In this document: one piece after another, positions 54,980-64,000 of the stretch
Layout of the letters: each line of letters begins with the position of its first letter
How positions within the stretch are numbered: the first letter of the stretch is position 1
Assembly: GCA_963920705.1 (NCBI GenBank)
Contig: OY987233.1
Span: 7,120,001-7,184,000 of the forward strand
Direction: 5' to 3'
Length of the DNA stretch: 64,000 nucleotides
Source of the DNA: Odiellus spinosus
Lineage: Eukaryota > Arthropoda > Arachnida > Opiliones > Phalangiidae
Notes under the pieces: model-generated
What the model was told of the DNA's origin: nothing
Databases searched by the model: none
The model's input: only the letters and a program-made list of their open reading frames with translations
Made by a program: the position numbers and the translations under genes

Positions 54980-57900
54980 ATGAATTTACAAGGTAAATAT
55001 TAAAATTATAAATATTATTTATATTTAACTATAATTAACTTAAAGAGAGCCTGAATAAAATGTAGTGTAATATGCGATAAGTTAGATTTCTTAGAAAAAA
55101 TTAAAATAGGGGAAATTTCTTTGGATTTCGCTGGTTAGTTTTCGATTGGCTCATATCAATTTTATAAATTGATAAATAATCGAGGGAATGTCTACTTCTA
55201 ATGGTGCAATTACTTTATGCCTAAGAGGTCATAGAGAAAATTTACGGCCATTTTAATACAGGGGTAATTTTTGGGATTTTTCTCGATTTCTATCAGTGGC
55301 TGAATAATGTTTTTCGAGTGACTCATCTCGCTTTGATTGTCTAAAAATAATCTAGGGAATGTCTAATTTGTAATGGTGCAATTGGTGTATTCCTATCAGG
55401 CCATAGAAAGAAATGACGGCCATTTTAAAATAAGGGTAATTTCTGGGATTTTCGCTCGATTTCTATGAGTGGCGGAATAATCTTTTTCGAGTGGCTCATC
55501 TCAATTTGATTGTCTTTAAATAATCTAGGGAATGTCTAATTTCTAATGGTGCAATTAATTTATACCTATGAGGTCATAGAGAAAAGTTACGGCCATTTCA
55601 AAATAAGGATAATTTTTGGGATTTTGCACGATTTATATCAGTGGTGGAACAATCTTTTTCGAGTGGCTCATCTCAATTTTATTGTTTTAAAATAATCTAG
55701 GGAGTGTCTACTTTCTAATGGTGCAATTAATTTATACCTATGAGGTCATAGAGAAAAGTTACGCCCATTTTAAAATAAGGATAATTTCTGGGATTTTCGC
55801 CCGATTTCTATCAGTGGCGGAATAATCTTTTTCGAGTGACTCATCTCAAATTTATTGTTTTAAAATAATCTAGGGAGTGTCTACTTTCTAATGGTGCAAT
55901 TGGTTTAGGCCTATGAGGTCATAAATAAAAGTTAGGGTCATTTTAAAATAGGAGTAATTTTTAGGATTTTGCTCTATTTCTATCAGTGGCATATCATGCC
56001 ATTAAATGGATAAAATCCGATGGACAAATCAGAGAAATCACACATTTTATTGAGGTATAATTTAACTTATGGTATGATTTCAGACGTTGATTTCAATGAA
56101 AAGCTAAAAGCACCAGGGAAAGTGTACGAAGACGAAAATGATGTCGATGAATACGAAACCGATTCTGAAGATGACGACATTCAATTTGGCAAAAAGAAAA
56201 CATTGAAAAATGTAGTAGTTGTCACAATGGGATTCGTACTACTTTTTACTGCTTATATATCCCTACAAAACCTTCAAAGTAGCATAAACAAGTAAGAATA
56301 TGTAACTAGATGGATTCTGAAATTCCATACAGCTCGTAGCTTCCCATTAAACCCGTTATTCGATTCGTGCCTTGTCAAAAGCTGCGTTCATACTAGGTCT
56401 TGGAATCGATTTAAACCGTTTCAAAACGTTTCGCTAGAGTCGTGTGAACGGGAAACCGTCTTCTCTTGAATCGATTTAATACGGTTTCTCGAAACTGCTT
56501 CGGGAACAACCGATGGTTGCAGCTACGACAAATCGATTTATAAAGATAATGCGTGAACACGTGACGCTTATAACGATTCCTGGCGATTTGAATATCGGTT
56601 TGATTTTACCGTTTAAAATCGATTAAGAAATGCTAGTGTGACCCTAGAAAAATTGATCTTCCACCAAGCTTACTAATTTAAAAAGAGGTTTCTCGAGGCT
56701 GTTTTTTACTTAAAACTTGATATTTGATTGCATATTTTACCATGTAGTCAAAAGTCTATCACTTCATTCCATAAACCAAACTGTAGAAAAATCAATTATC
56801 AAGTTTCCTTATATCTTTAATTACTAATAATTAATCTTATTTCAGAACGGCTGGACTGGGTACCGCTTGCTTGGCTGTAATCTACGTGGCTCTAATATTA
56901 TCATGTTTTTTCTTATGTTCACCCATCCTAAAGTTTTTGGGTTGCAAGAAAGCTATTTACGTATCTATTTTGGGATACGGTACATTTTTCGCGGCAAATT
57001 TTTATCCATCTTGGTACACGATGATACCAACGTCAGCCATCTTGGGGGTATGCGGGGCTCCACTTTGGGTCGCCAAATGCAAGTACTTGACTGAATTATC
57101 GCGCCACTACGCCTCAGAGACAAAGAGTAAACCGGACTTGGTTTTAACCAAGTTTTTCGGTTTTTTCTTCATGGCTTTTCAGACAGCTCAGGTGAGTAAA
57201 GAAATTGAAATTTGTACTCTCATATAAGTAAATTAAAACCCCTAGGTAGCCAAATTTTAATGGGATCTGAAGGGGGGCCCTGAATGTCCGGTTCGGAATC
57301 ATCTAAACTCGATAGCAAAACTATAATGGCACACTATCTTCGAGTTCCATGTGTAAGCCATAGTATAAACCTTCTCAAAGCAACTGCAAAATTTTGAAAA
57401 ATCATATCTCGTGCCTCGCACAACCATTTTGCTTATGGATCTAACGTCCCATTCGACCGAAGCCCCATTTTTTTCGGTCCACTGGACCGAAACCGAAATT
57501 TTAAGGGGCTTGCTAGAAATCGTAAACTCCTTTAAATGAAACCATTCTTGATATTCATTCATTGACATCCACATTCTTAAAATCCCATAGATTATGACAT
57601 CGTGTCGCTGAGATCTAACCCACACCAACAGTCGCTGCTCGTTTCCTATATAATCACATGCAATTTAGGCACTTTTATCTCGCAAGGCTTAGAAGTCGAT
57701 TACGACATCGTGGTACCGCTGAGATCTAACCCACGCCAGCCGAATCTCATTGGACGAATCTTATCCTATCAAATGGATTCAATAGATTTGATTACGACAT
57801 CGTGGTACCGCTGAGATCTAACCCACGCCAGCTGAATCTCATTGGACGCATCTTATCCTATCAAATGGATTCAATAGATTTGATCCAATACGACATAACC

Positions 57901-59944
57901 TCAATGTCTTCTTTTAAATATCTCGCTACCTCCATTGTCGGCGTTATAGTTTCTTCTTAGACCACCAGAGATTGGTCGCGCCTCTTCAAAATAATCATTA
58001 TATATTTTTTTTTCCATTCATTAGATTTGGGGAAATGTGATAACACATATGGTAATTGACCCCAAAGTGGAGATGGAAGACACATCAATAAACTCCACCG
58101 AAGATTACATGTTATGTGGAAAGTATTATTGCGATTCTGAACACACGATGGCCGACCTTAGGAATGGAACAGTTGACCCTTACAGTATTTCATCTAGCAA
58201 CCTTTACGCCATCTGCGGAATATTTTTAATATGTTGTCTCTGCGCTTCGGGTTTAATTTTCCAGTTCATGGATGATTTGCCGAAGAAGGTGAAAATCACA
58301 GACTCGACAGTCAAGGCTACCTTATTGGACACCATTAAACATTTAAGAAAACCTTTTCAACTCTTAATAATTCCATTAACAATATATAGTGGTCTCGAAC
58401 AAGCATTTATTTCCGGAGATTTCACTAAAGTAAATTACGATTATCAAAAGTCTATCACTTTATTCCATAAAAGTAAACAACGCCCCGTAGCTTAATACTA
58501 TCAGCAAAGGTCCAGGTAAATGTACCACCAAAGTCTGCAGGATTCGAGACACTAGCGGCCGCAGTCGCCGTGTAAATAGTGAACGGAGGAGGCGCCACTC
58601 TTTGGAGAAATTCCGGAGTTGGGGGGCGGGAAGACAATATAGCCAAGCGTGGCCCGCCTAAATTCCGTCCCTCTCTCCCAACTCAAAATATCCAAATCAC
58701 TCGATGACGTTTTAATTTTAAGTGATGGGCTAATACGTTTTCCTGGCCCTTTGCTGATAGTATTAAGGTACAGGGCTTGGTTTACTATTATGCAATTAAT
58801 TTAACTGATTTTATTTTTACTTTTTAGGCATTTCTGAGTTGCAGATGGGGAGTGCATAACGTCAGTTTATGTATGATATACTACGGTATATCGGACGCAA
58901 TCTGTTCGTACGCATTCGTGCCATTAATGGCGAGATTTGGTCGTACTATAGTTTTCGCCTTAGGTCTATTACTTCAACTTGGGGTATTAATTAGTTTTAT
59001 GTACTTGGATCCTCCAACATCCAGTATATACTTATACTATACTCTTGCCGCTATCTGGGGAGCAGGAGATTCAATATGGCAAACTCAAGTTAATGGTAAG
59101 ATCATGAAAATATTACTTTTTTAATTAACGAGATTAAATAATATGGTTTAAACCTAACTAATCTTTCGAGCACACGTATTTCTTTCAAATCGAGCTAACA
59201 CAGAGTTAAGCTCTGTGATAAAGGGAGAATGCAACCTAACAAGTGATTTTTATCGATTCCTTATCGTTTAAATAGGCCTAATCCACCAGTAAAAAAATAA
59301 CTAACAAATATTAAACAGGAAATAAATTTAAAACTTACCATCAAAAAATAGGATTAGCTGGATTCATGGAGATCATGAATTTCTTCAAATTGAAGAATCA
59401 GCGACCAATGAGCAAAGGTCCGTCGTTAAGGCGAGATCTCCGTGAGACTTCCAATAACCTTCGATTGGTCTCTGACCCTTCAATGCGAAGAAATTCAGGA
59501 TATCCATGAATTCAGCTAAGCCTATTTTCAGTTTTAAATTTATTTCTAGGTTAATATTTGTTTTTAAATATATTTTTTACTGGTGGACGAGGCCTATTTA
59601 AACGATAAGGAATCGATAAAAAAATCACTTCTTGCGATTTAATGATGTTCATTATTCCTTTATTAACCGTGAGACTTTCATAAAAGTGTTAATTCAATTG
59701 TACTGTTTTTATTATTATATTTTTAGCTTTGTATGGTGATATCTTTCCGGACACACGTGAACCAGCCTTTTCCAACTATCGCCTTTGGGAATCGCTTGGT
59801 TTCGCCTTGTATTTTATCTTCAGTGTCTATTTGTGCATGTTAGTTAAAATCTATATCTTAATTATTTTCTTGGTAGGCGGATTCGTTTGTTATCTACGCA
59901 TCGCTATACAAATTAGCTCCACTTATCCAACACCCCATTTATAA
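54980..59944 (+). CDS. UNC93-like multi-pass membrane protein, 6 exons
   Basis: Exons: 54980-54992 (MNLQ, tentative), 56084-56291, 56846-57191, 58025-58429, 58828-59095 and 59727-59944. Frames are continuous; 485 aa. After an acidic cytosolic N-terminus (YEDENDVDEYETDSEDDD) comes TM1, VVVVTMGFVLLFTAYISLQNL, then LQSSINK-T-AGLGTACLAV, a hallmark of the UNC93 family. About 11 TMs follow, with LGCKKA, GAPLWVAK, ISGDFTK, WGVHNVS and AAIWGAGDSIWQTQVNALYG, all typical. UNC93 proteins regulate two-pore K+ channels or traffic of Toll-like receptors. Which role applies here is unknown. Alternative start: ATG at 56020 with no small first exon, reading through to GAC at 56083. The intron before exon 2 is filled by a 172-bp array. 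Confidence 0.85.
55080..55995. repeat. ~172-bp tandem array
   Basis: Five units recognised by AATAATCTAGGGAATGTCTA at about 55174, 55346, 55519, 55691 and 55864 (spacing 172-173). Each contains TATGAGGTCATAGAGAAAAG and TTTTCGAGTGGCTCATCTCA. Units are 85-95% alike by eye. It lies in the first intron or 5' flank of the UNC93-like gene. Confidence 0.9.
56381..56648. mobile_element. MITE-B copy in UNC93-like intron 2
   Basis: From GCTGCGTTCATACTAGGTCT to GAAATGCTAGTGTGACCCTA. About 30 bp in the middle is missing. Confidence 0.85.
56751..56776. mobile_element. Solo MITE-C terminus
   Basis: Only AAAAGTCTATCACTTCATTC and CATAAAC remain of the family. Confidence 0.6.
57596..57890. repeat. ~90-bp tandem repeat in UNC93-like intron 3
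   Basis: Three units with CATCGTGGTACCGCTGAGAT, CTAACCCACGCCAGCTGAAT and TTATCCTATCAAATGGATTC. The first (57596-57690) is degenerate; the second and third are almost identical. Secondary structure is weak and it does not look like a tRNA. Confidence 0.85.
58445..58796. mobile_element. MITE-C copy 15 bp after UNC93-like exon 4
   Basis: Starts TCAAAAGTCTATCACTTTAT. Right end decayed (TACTATTATGCAATTAA). Exon 4 stays open into it, so intron retention would add about 20 residues before a stop. Confidence 0.85.
59218..59640. mobile_element. MITE-A copy in UNC93-like intron 5
   Basis: From ATAAAGGGAGAATGCAACCT to AAAAATCACTTCTTGCG. The last few bases are altered. Confidence 0.9.
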
Positions 59945-60120
59945 ACCTCTAAGGTTATTTATTAAACTTGAAGAAATCAAACTTGGTTTTTATTTACTAA
60001 ACTACGAGTGTATTTTAATCAAGAAAATGTAAAATAATTAATATTTTTAAATAATAATGTCCGTCTTAACATTTGTTTCTCGTCATGACCTCATTTTACA
60101 TTGTAACTTATTCCTCAAAG

Positions 60121-60417
60121 CAGAAGCCGATGAAACCCTCCTTTGAAGTCTACTAATCTAATGTTCGATATAGCGCTCCTCTCTGTATGGGTAAAATTCC
60201 CAATTTTACGAGATCGGAGGGGTCCTACTTCATACCCCCTGTCTACGGGAAACTGGAAATTCTCTCTCTCCACAAACGACGACGTTTGGTTGACGAACTC
60301 CAAGGCTGCTAGAGATATTCGCTCGACGAACTCCCGCTCCGAAAATATCTACCGTTAGGAGGCGTACCAATCGCGATTTTTGAGACTAATTTCAAAGGAG
60401 GGTTTCATCGGCTTCTG
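60121..60417. mobile_element. P-like MITE, 297 bp, 7-bp TSD CTCAAAG
   Basis: Ends CAGAAGCCGATGAAACCCTC and exact inverse GAGGGTTTCATCGGCTTCTG. Flanked by CTCAAAG at 60114-60120 and 60418-60424. Shares the interior of the 23246 copy but lacks about 50 bp near its right end. Confidence 0.9.
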
Positions 60418-60448
60418 CTCAAAGCAATAATACCCCCAATTTATATAT

Positions 60449-60777
60449 TGAAAAGTCCATAACTTTATTCCCTAAAAGTAAACAACGCCCCGTAGCTTAA
60501 TACTATCAGCAAAGGTCCAGTTTTACGTCAAAGCCCACCACTTAAAAATAGCCAAAAAAAGTCATCACCCCAGTCTGGCTCTAGTGATTTGGACTCTTCC
60601 TCAATTTTTTTGAGGCGGAAGAGAGGGGCGAACTTTAGGCGGGCCGCGCTCGGCTATATTGTCTTCCCTCCCAACTCCGGAATTTCTCCAAAGAGTGGCG
60701 CTTAATCCGATTTCATTATTTACACGGTCTGCGGCCGCTAGAGAGTCTCGAATCTGAACCGGCCGGTACATTTACAG
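60449..60777. mobile_element. MITE-C copy, truncated at right
   Basis: Starts AAAAGTCCATAACTTTATTC, stops at GCCGGTACATTTACAG, and joins a MITE-A interior piece. Confidence 0.8.
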
Positions 60778-60994
60778 AATTTGTACACTTATCGGGAAAA
60801 TGGGCTTAGATCCTGAATTTCTTCGCATTGAAGGGTCATCGACCAATGAGCAAAGGCCCGTCGTTAAGACGAGATCTCCGTGAAACTTTTAATGCGAAGA
60901 AATTCAGGATCTCCATTTTTTATAAGTTGTAAATTTATTTCTAGTAGACACGTTTTGGCTGTTTAAATTAATTTCTAAAGTTTGGTAAAATTTG

Positions 60995-61035
<41 letters not shown>

Positions 61036-61090
61036 ATAAAATCGGGCCAATTGTAAATGCCCTTATATTAAAAGAATAGGCTGGCGTTTG
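60778..61090. mobile_element. MITE-A interior, then MITE-H fragment with poly-A
   Basis: 60790-60945 is MITE-A hinge sequence (AATGAGCAAAGGCCCGTCG). 60950-61060 is MITE-H (ATTTCTAAAGTTTGGTAAAA) with a 35-A run at 60995-61029, followed by a piece of the palindrome seen at 47745-47893. Confidence 0.7.
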
Positions 61091-61109
61091 ATTCCCAAAA
61101 CCTTTACGC

Positions 61110-61613
61110 GTTTAATATTCTAAGATTAGGCCATTTTTGGATAAAAACGGATATGGATTATGTTTTTTTACTTTATCTTCGAATAAGTTAACTCGAATGA
61201 AAATTAGTCTATATTTAATCAAAATGCTGATAATATACATCGGAATTTAGTAGATTTTATCCAATTAATAAAAACAGAAGCCGATGAAACCCTCCTTTGA
61301 AGTCTATTACTCCCGGGTCTTGTCCACCCCTCTCTGTATGGGTTAGATTCGCACGCCTCCTAACGGTAGATATTTTCGGAGCGGGAGTTCGTCGAGCGAA
61401 TATCTCTAGCAGCCTTGGAGAACGTCAAAAAACGTCGTCGTTGTTTGTGGAGAGAGAGAGAATTTCCAATTTTCCGTAGACAGGGGTATGAAGGAGGACC
61501 CCTCCGATCTCTTAAAATTGGGAATTTTACCCATACAGAGAGGAGCGCTATATGGAAGTCAAAGGAGGGTTTCATCGGCTTCTGATAAAAATGATACGAA
61601 TTCCGAGCTCTAA
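61110..61613. mobile_element. MITE-E copy split by P-like MITE
   Basis: Left end missing. Runs to CCAATTAATAAAAA, is interrupted by 61275-61584, and ends GATACGAATTCCGAGCTCTA. Confidence 0.8.
61275..61584. mobile_element. P-like MITE, 310 bp, 7-bp TSD ATAAAAA
   Basis: Ends CAGAAGCCGATGAAACCCTC and inverse. Flanks ATAAAAA at 61268-61274 and 61585-61591. The interior is inverted relative to the other two copies. Confidence 0.9.
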
Positions 61614-62049
61614 TACTTGATATAGCCTAATTTTCACAGAAATCCAATAGGTTCAGAGTTTTATCAAGTCTAAATTGACGCGTTGTTAAGAAACTACAAA
61701 ATTAATGTCAAAAATATGACCTCTTGATCGAGTGACAAAGCACTTTGCAACGGATCATATCCATGAAATATCACACCAACTGACGCAAGTGTTCAAAATA
61801 TATAACAACATGGAAATATTTTACGTCTGAACCAAAATATCAAATAACATCTACATATTTTGTTCAATCCAAGGCTGTAGTTTTTTTTGGCTGTTACAGC
61901 TGCTCTTGTTATTTGACTTGAACTCCACCTTGAATATGCATAAAACATTCCTATCATATAAGATAAAAGTTAGGCGTTGATACGGTTTGCAATACTAAAT
62001 ACGCTTCAAACAAGGTCCAGTTTTAATTTCTTAAAATATACTCGAATGA
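61614..62049. other. Upstream flank of FLVCR-like gene
   Basis: Contains a degenerate MITE-D edge near 61650-61700 (GAGTTTTATCAAGTCTAAAT). No core promoter motif recognised. Confidence 0.35.
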
Positions 62050-62353
62050 ATGGTGGTCATTGGTATGGAAGTAACGACCTTAACCAATTTGGAAACTAAA
62101 CTGTATCCAATTAGATACGCGCATATTTTAATTGTGGCTTTTGGTTCATTAATGAGCGTGATGACGTATTCCCAATACGCCATTATAGCTGACGTCATAA
62201 CCAAATATTACGGGGTGGACTACATTATGGTGGAATGGACATCCATGGCTTATTTGGTTGGAATGGTTTTGCCAGCATATCCAACGATTATGATCTTCGA
62301 GAAAAAGGGTCTCAAAACAACCTTCGTCATTGGTCTAGTTGGACTTGCCTTTG
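62050..62353 (+). CDS. FLVCR-like MFS transporter, first coding exon (partial gene)
   Basis: Reads MVVIGMEVTTLTNLETKLYP then IRYAHILIVAFGSLMSVMTY and onward to VGLAFG, ending at a donor, TTTG|GTAATG. In-frame ATG at 62065 is an alternative start. TM1 is about 26-46 and TM2 about 68-88. SQYAIIADVITKYYGVDYIMVEWTSMAY and the PTIMIFEKKGLKTT turn match the first two helices of FLVCR1/2-type heme/choline-ethanolamine transporters (MFS family, plasma or mitochondrial membrane). No second exon was found up to the window end, so the gene probably continues beyond 64000. Substrate cannot be assigned. Confidence 0.7.
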
Positions 62354-62825
62354 GTAATGTTATTTTTAAAAATTACTGGTCATTTTAAAGGTGTTTCATA
62401 AGTTATAAGAGGATATTTGACTCGCATACGTTCTCTCGGTTGACCTGGGGATTTGAAGAGGGCCTCTCCATATTTGGCTACCTGTATGTGGGCCTGCCAA
62501 ACCCCTCCCCCTAGTCCATCTAACCCCCACAGATGCGTACGAAACCCACGGTGGGATAAGAGTCGCGATAAATCAGAAGCGTGGGCGGTGTCCATGAAAG
62601 AAGAAATGTTTCTGGGAGATCTTTCGGATATACTTATCCCTTTTCATTCTACATTTCGTTCTTTAACTAAAATAAACAAGCAAACGACTCGCCCGAGGAA
62701 TCTCGGGAAAAGTCACGCGAAAGAGATTTTACGTCACACCAACCCCAAAAGTATTCGGATTGAAAATGTGACAGACTTCGAAGTTAGTACTTGCACAAGT
62801 ACATCATCCTTCAAGTTTATAAAAC
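62354..62825. other. Intron or downstream sequence, nothing recognised
   Basis: GC-richer patch at 62440-62590 (CAAACCCCTCCCCCTAGTCC). Frames on both strands lack family resemblance. Confidence 0.35.
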
Positions 62826-63253
62826 GGCATACTGCGGGTGACAATGAAGTGAGACCGATTTTCTCAGTCCACGGTTTCACCCTAAGTATTGCGAAATTTG
62901 TATTGTGGAAAGGCGGCCAGGTACAGTATATTCTTTCTAGAGTAAATCAGACTCGAAATCGCGACGGCCGGGCGAGACACGCTCCTTCGTTTCGCGAGAG
63001 AGAGGGAAGAGTCGTTTTCCGTCGCTATATTTTCACCCCGGTAAACGTCTAGACAATTCGGCATGATATTAGCATGGCCTACTTAGTTCCAATCTAAACC
63101 GCTAGAGAGGGCAATTTCGAATTCCGTATCTCGACCGTTTAGAGTTTTTGAATTTTTTCCTTCTCTCTCCTCGGGCAAAGCTCTGACGACAAAACTTTCA
63201 GAACCAAATACCAATCATAATATGCCTTGTTGTAAACTTGAAGCATGATTTAC
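62826..63253. repeat. Dispersed repeat F, copy 2 (inverse)
   Basis: Mirror of 30236-30640: GAAGTGAGACCGATTTTCTC, CGCGACGGCCGGGCGAGACA and TCGAATTCCGTATCTCGACC. Carries about 25 bp more near 62930 (CAGTATATTCTTTCTAGAG) than copy 1. Confidence 0.8.
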
Positions 63254-63352
63254 CAGTGGTACTAGCATAACCCCGGGAACAGAGCGAAAACAAGCTAGTT
63301 CAGAGTTCCATTATTTTTAAATTGCTATTATTGTTGCAGGTAACTTTAATAT

Positions 63353-63424
63353 AGTTTTATTATTTTCACAAGGAGCCACTGCACTCTTATATTTTAGTGT
63401 TTCCTTGTGAAAATAATAAAATAA
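63353..63424. repeat. Hairpin with 20-bp perfect stem
   Basis: TTTTATTATTTTCACAAGGA is mirrored by TCCTTGTGAAAATAATAAAA with a loop of about 29 bases. Nearby bases extend the stem imperfectly. Could be a small foldback repeat or a transcribed hairpin. Confidence 0.65.
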
Positions 63425-63572
63425 TAGTTTACAGTGTTGTTTAGCAACTACGTTATCTTCCTCACTACCTGCTTATGGGTGTTATAATTTTTACTTATTA
63501 TATATTTGTTGAAATTGTTGGAATTATGGAAAATACACTTTTAATTGAGTACGAAATTATTATTTTCGGGTA

Positions 63573-63922
63573 TTTAAAGGGAGAATGCAATCTAACAAGT
63601 GATTTTTAATCGATTCTTTATCGTTTAAATAGGCCTAGTCCACCAGTAAAAAAATTAAACAAATGTTAAACTAGAAATCAATTTAAAACTTATCCGGAAA
63701 ATAGCCTTAGAACTAGCGACCAATGACATTGATCGTTGGCTATTATACCGGGAATGCAGAATCTCCATGAATCCCGCTAAGCCTATTTTCCGGGTAAGTT
63801 TTAAATTCATTTCTAGTTTAAAATTTGTTCTTAGATTTTTTTTTCACTAGTGGATTAGGCCCATTTAAACGATAAGGAATCGATAAAAAAAATCAATGTT
63901 AGGTTGCATTCTCCCTTTAAGG
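63573..63922. mobile_element. MITE-A copy
   Basis: From TTAAAGGGAGAATGCAATCT to GTTGCATTCTCCCTTTAA. The hinge is shortened by about 60 bp. Confidence 0.9.
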
Positions 63923-64000
63923 GACAAATCTTTGTCCCTTAAGTAGGTATGTTAAGGACTTGATGTGATATGTGATAGGAGGAGGTGGGTAAAAATATCT

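Noticed and set aside
57705-57740. tRNA-like GGTACCGCTGAGATCTAACC segment
   Set aside because: No cloverleaf can be drawn and the segment belongs to a 90-bp tandem repeat.
62453-63052. 199-codon forward frame overlapping repeat F
   Set aside because: Spans the edge of a dispersed repeat; the other copy does not keep the frame. Composition is unlike the host genes.

Overview
The window is AT-rich, intron-rich eukaryotic DNA, most likely from an arthropod. Three signs point there: short interstitial (TTAGG)n/(CCTAA)n runs, an ionotropic-receptor-type glutamate receptor, and a single-IGFBP-domain secreted peptide gene. No bacterial operon, CRISPR array, rRNA or tRNA gene was seen. I assembled the host genes by hand from exons that keep frame across splice sites, so exon ends are predictions.

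Layout. 1-4.7 kb holds tandem repeats and miniature transposons. 4.7-7.3 kb (+) holds a three-exon secreted SIBD/IGFBP-like gene whose second intron carries a heat-shock-element-like array. 7.4-14.8 kb is repeat-dense. 14.8-19.8 kb (+) is an eight-exon ionotropic receptor (526 aa). 21.3-27.0 kb (+) is a seven-exon gene for an unrecognised 465-aa cytosolic protein with three related modules. 31.1-46.6 kb (-) carries three tandem paralogues of a small four-TM MARVEL-like protein. Between the first and second lie two inverted copies of a long-TIR transposon flanking an unusual exon plus minisatellite. 48.5-53.4 kb (+) is a complete eight-exon peroxisomal sarcosine/pipecolate oxidase (PIPOX) gene (384 aa). 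55.0-59.9 kb (+) is a UNC93-like membrane protein gene (485 aa). At 62.05 kb (+) the first exon of an FLVCR-like MFS transporter begins and the rest is not seen.

Repeats fill most introns and spacers. I name the families here: MITE-A (about 400 bp palindrome, TTAA-AGGG ends), MITE-B (about 300 bp foldback), MITE-C (about 390 bp, CAAAAGTCTATCAC ends), MITE-D (about 540 bp, TTAA-AGTGAGGCTG ends), MITE-E (about 550 bp, TA-GAGCTCGG ends), MITE-H and MITE-I (TTAA-AGGG ends), and a P-like MITE (CAGAAGCCGATG ends, 7-bp target duplications). Several are nested, which gives relative ages. There are also tandem arrays with 10, 21/22, 22, 24, 32/35, about 90 and about 172 bp periods. No transposase gene was found, so these elements depend on enzymes encoded elsewhere.

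The host genes show no obvious shared pathway. The MARVEL trio is a clear local gene-family expansion.
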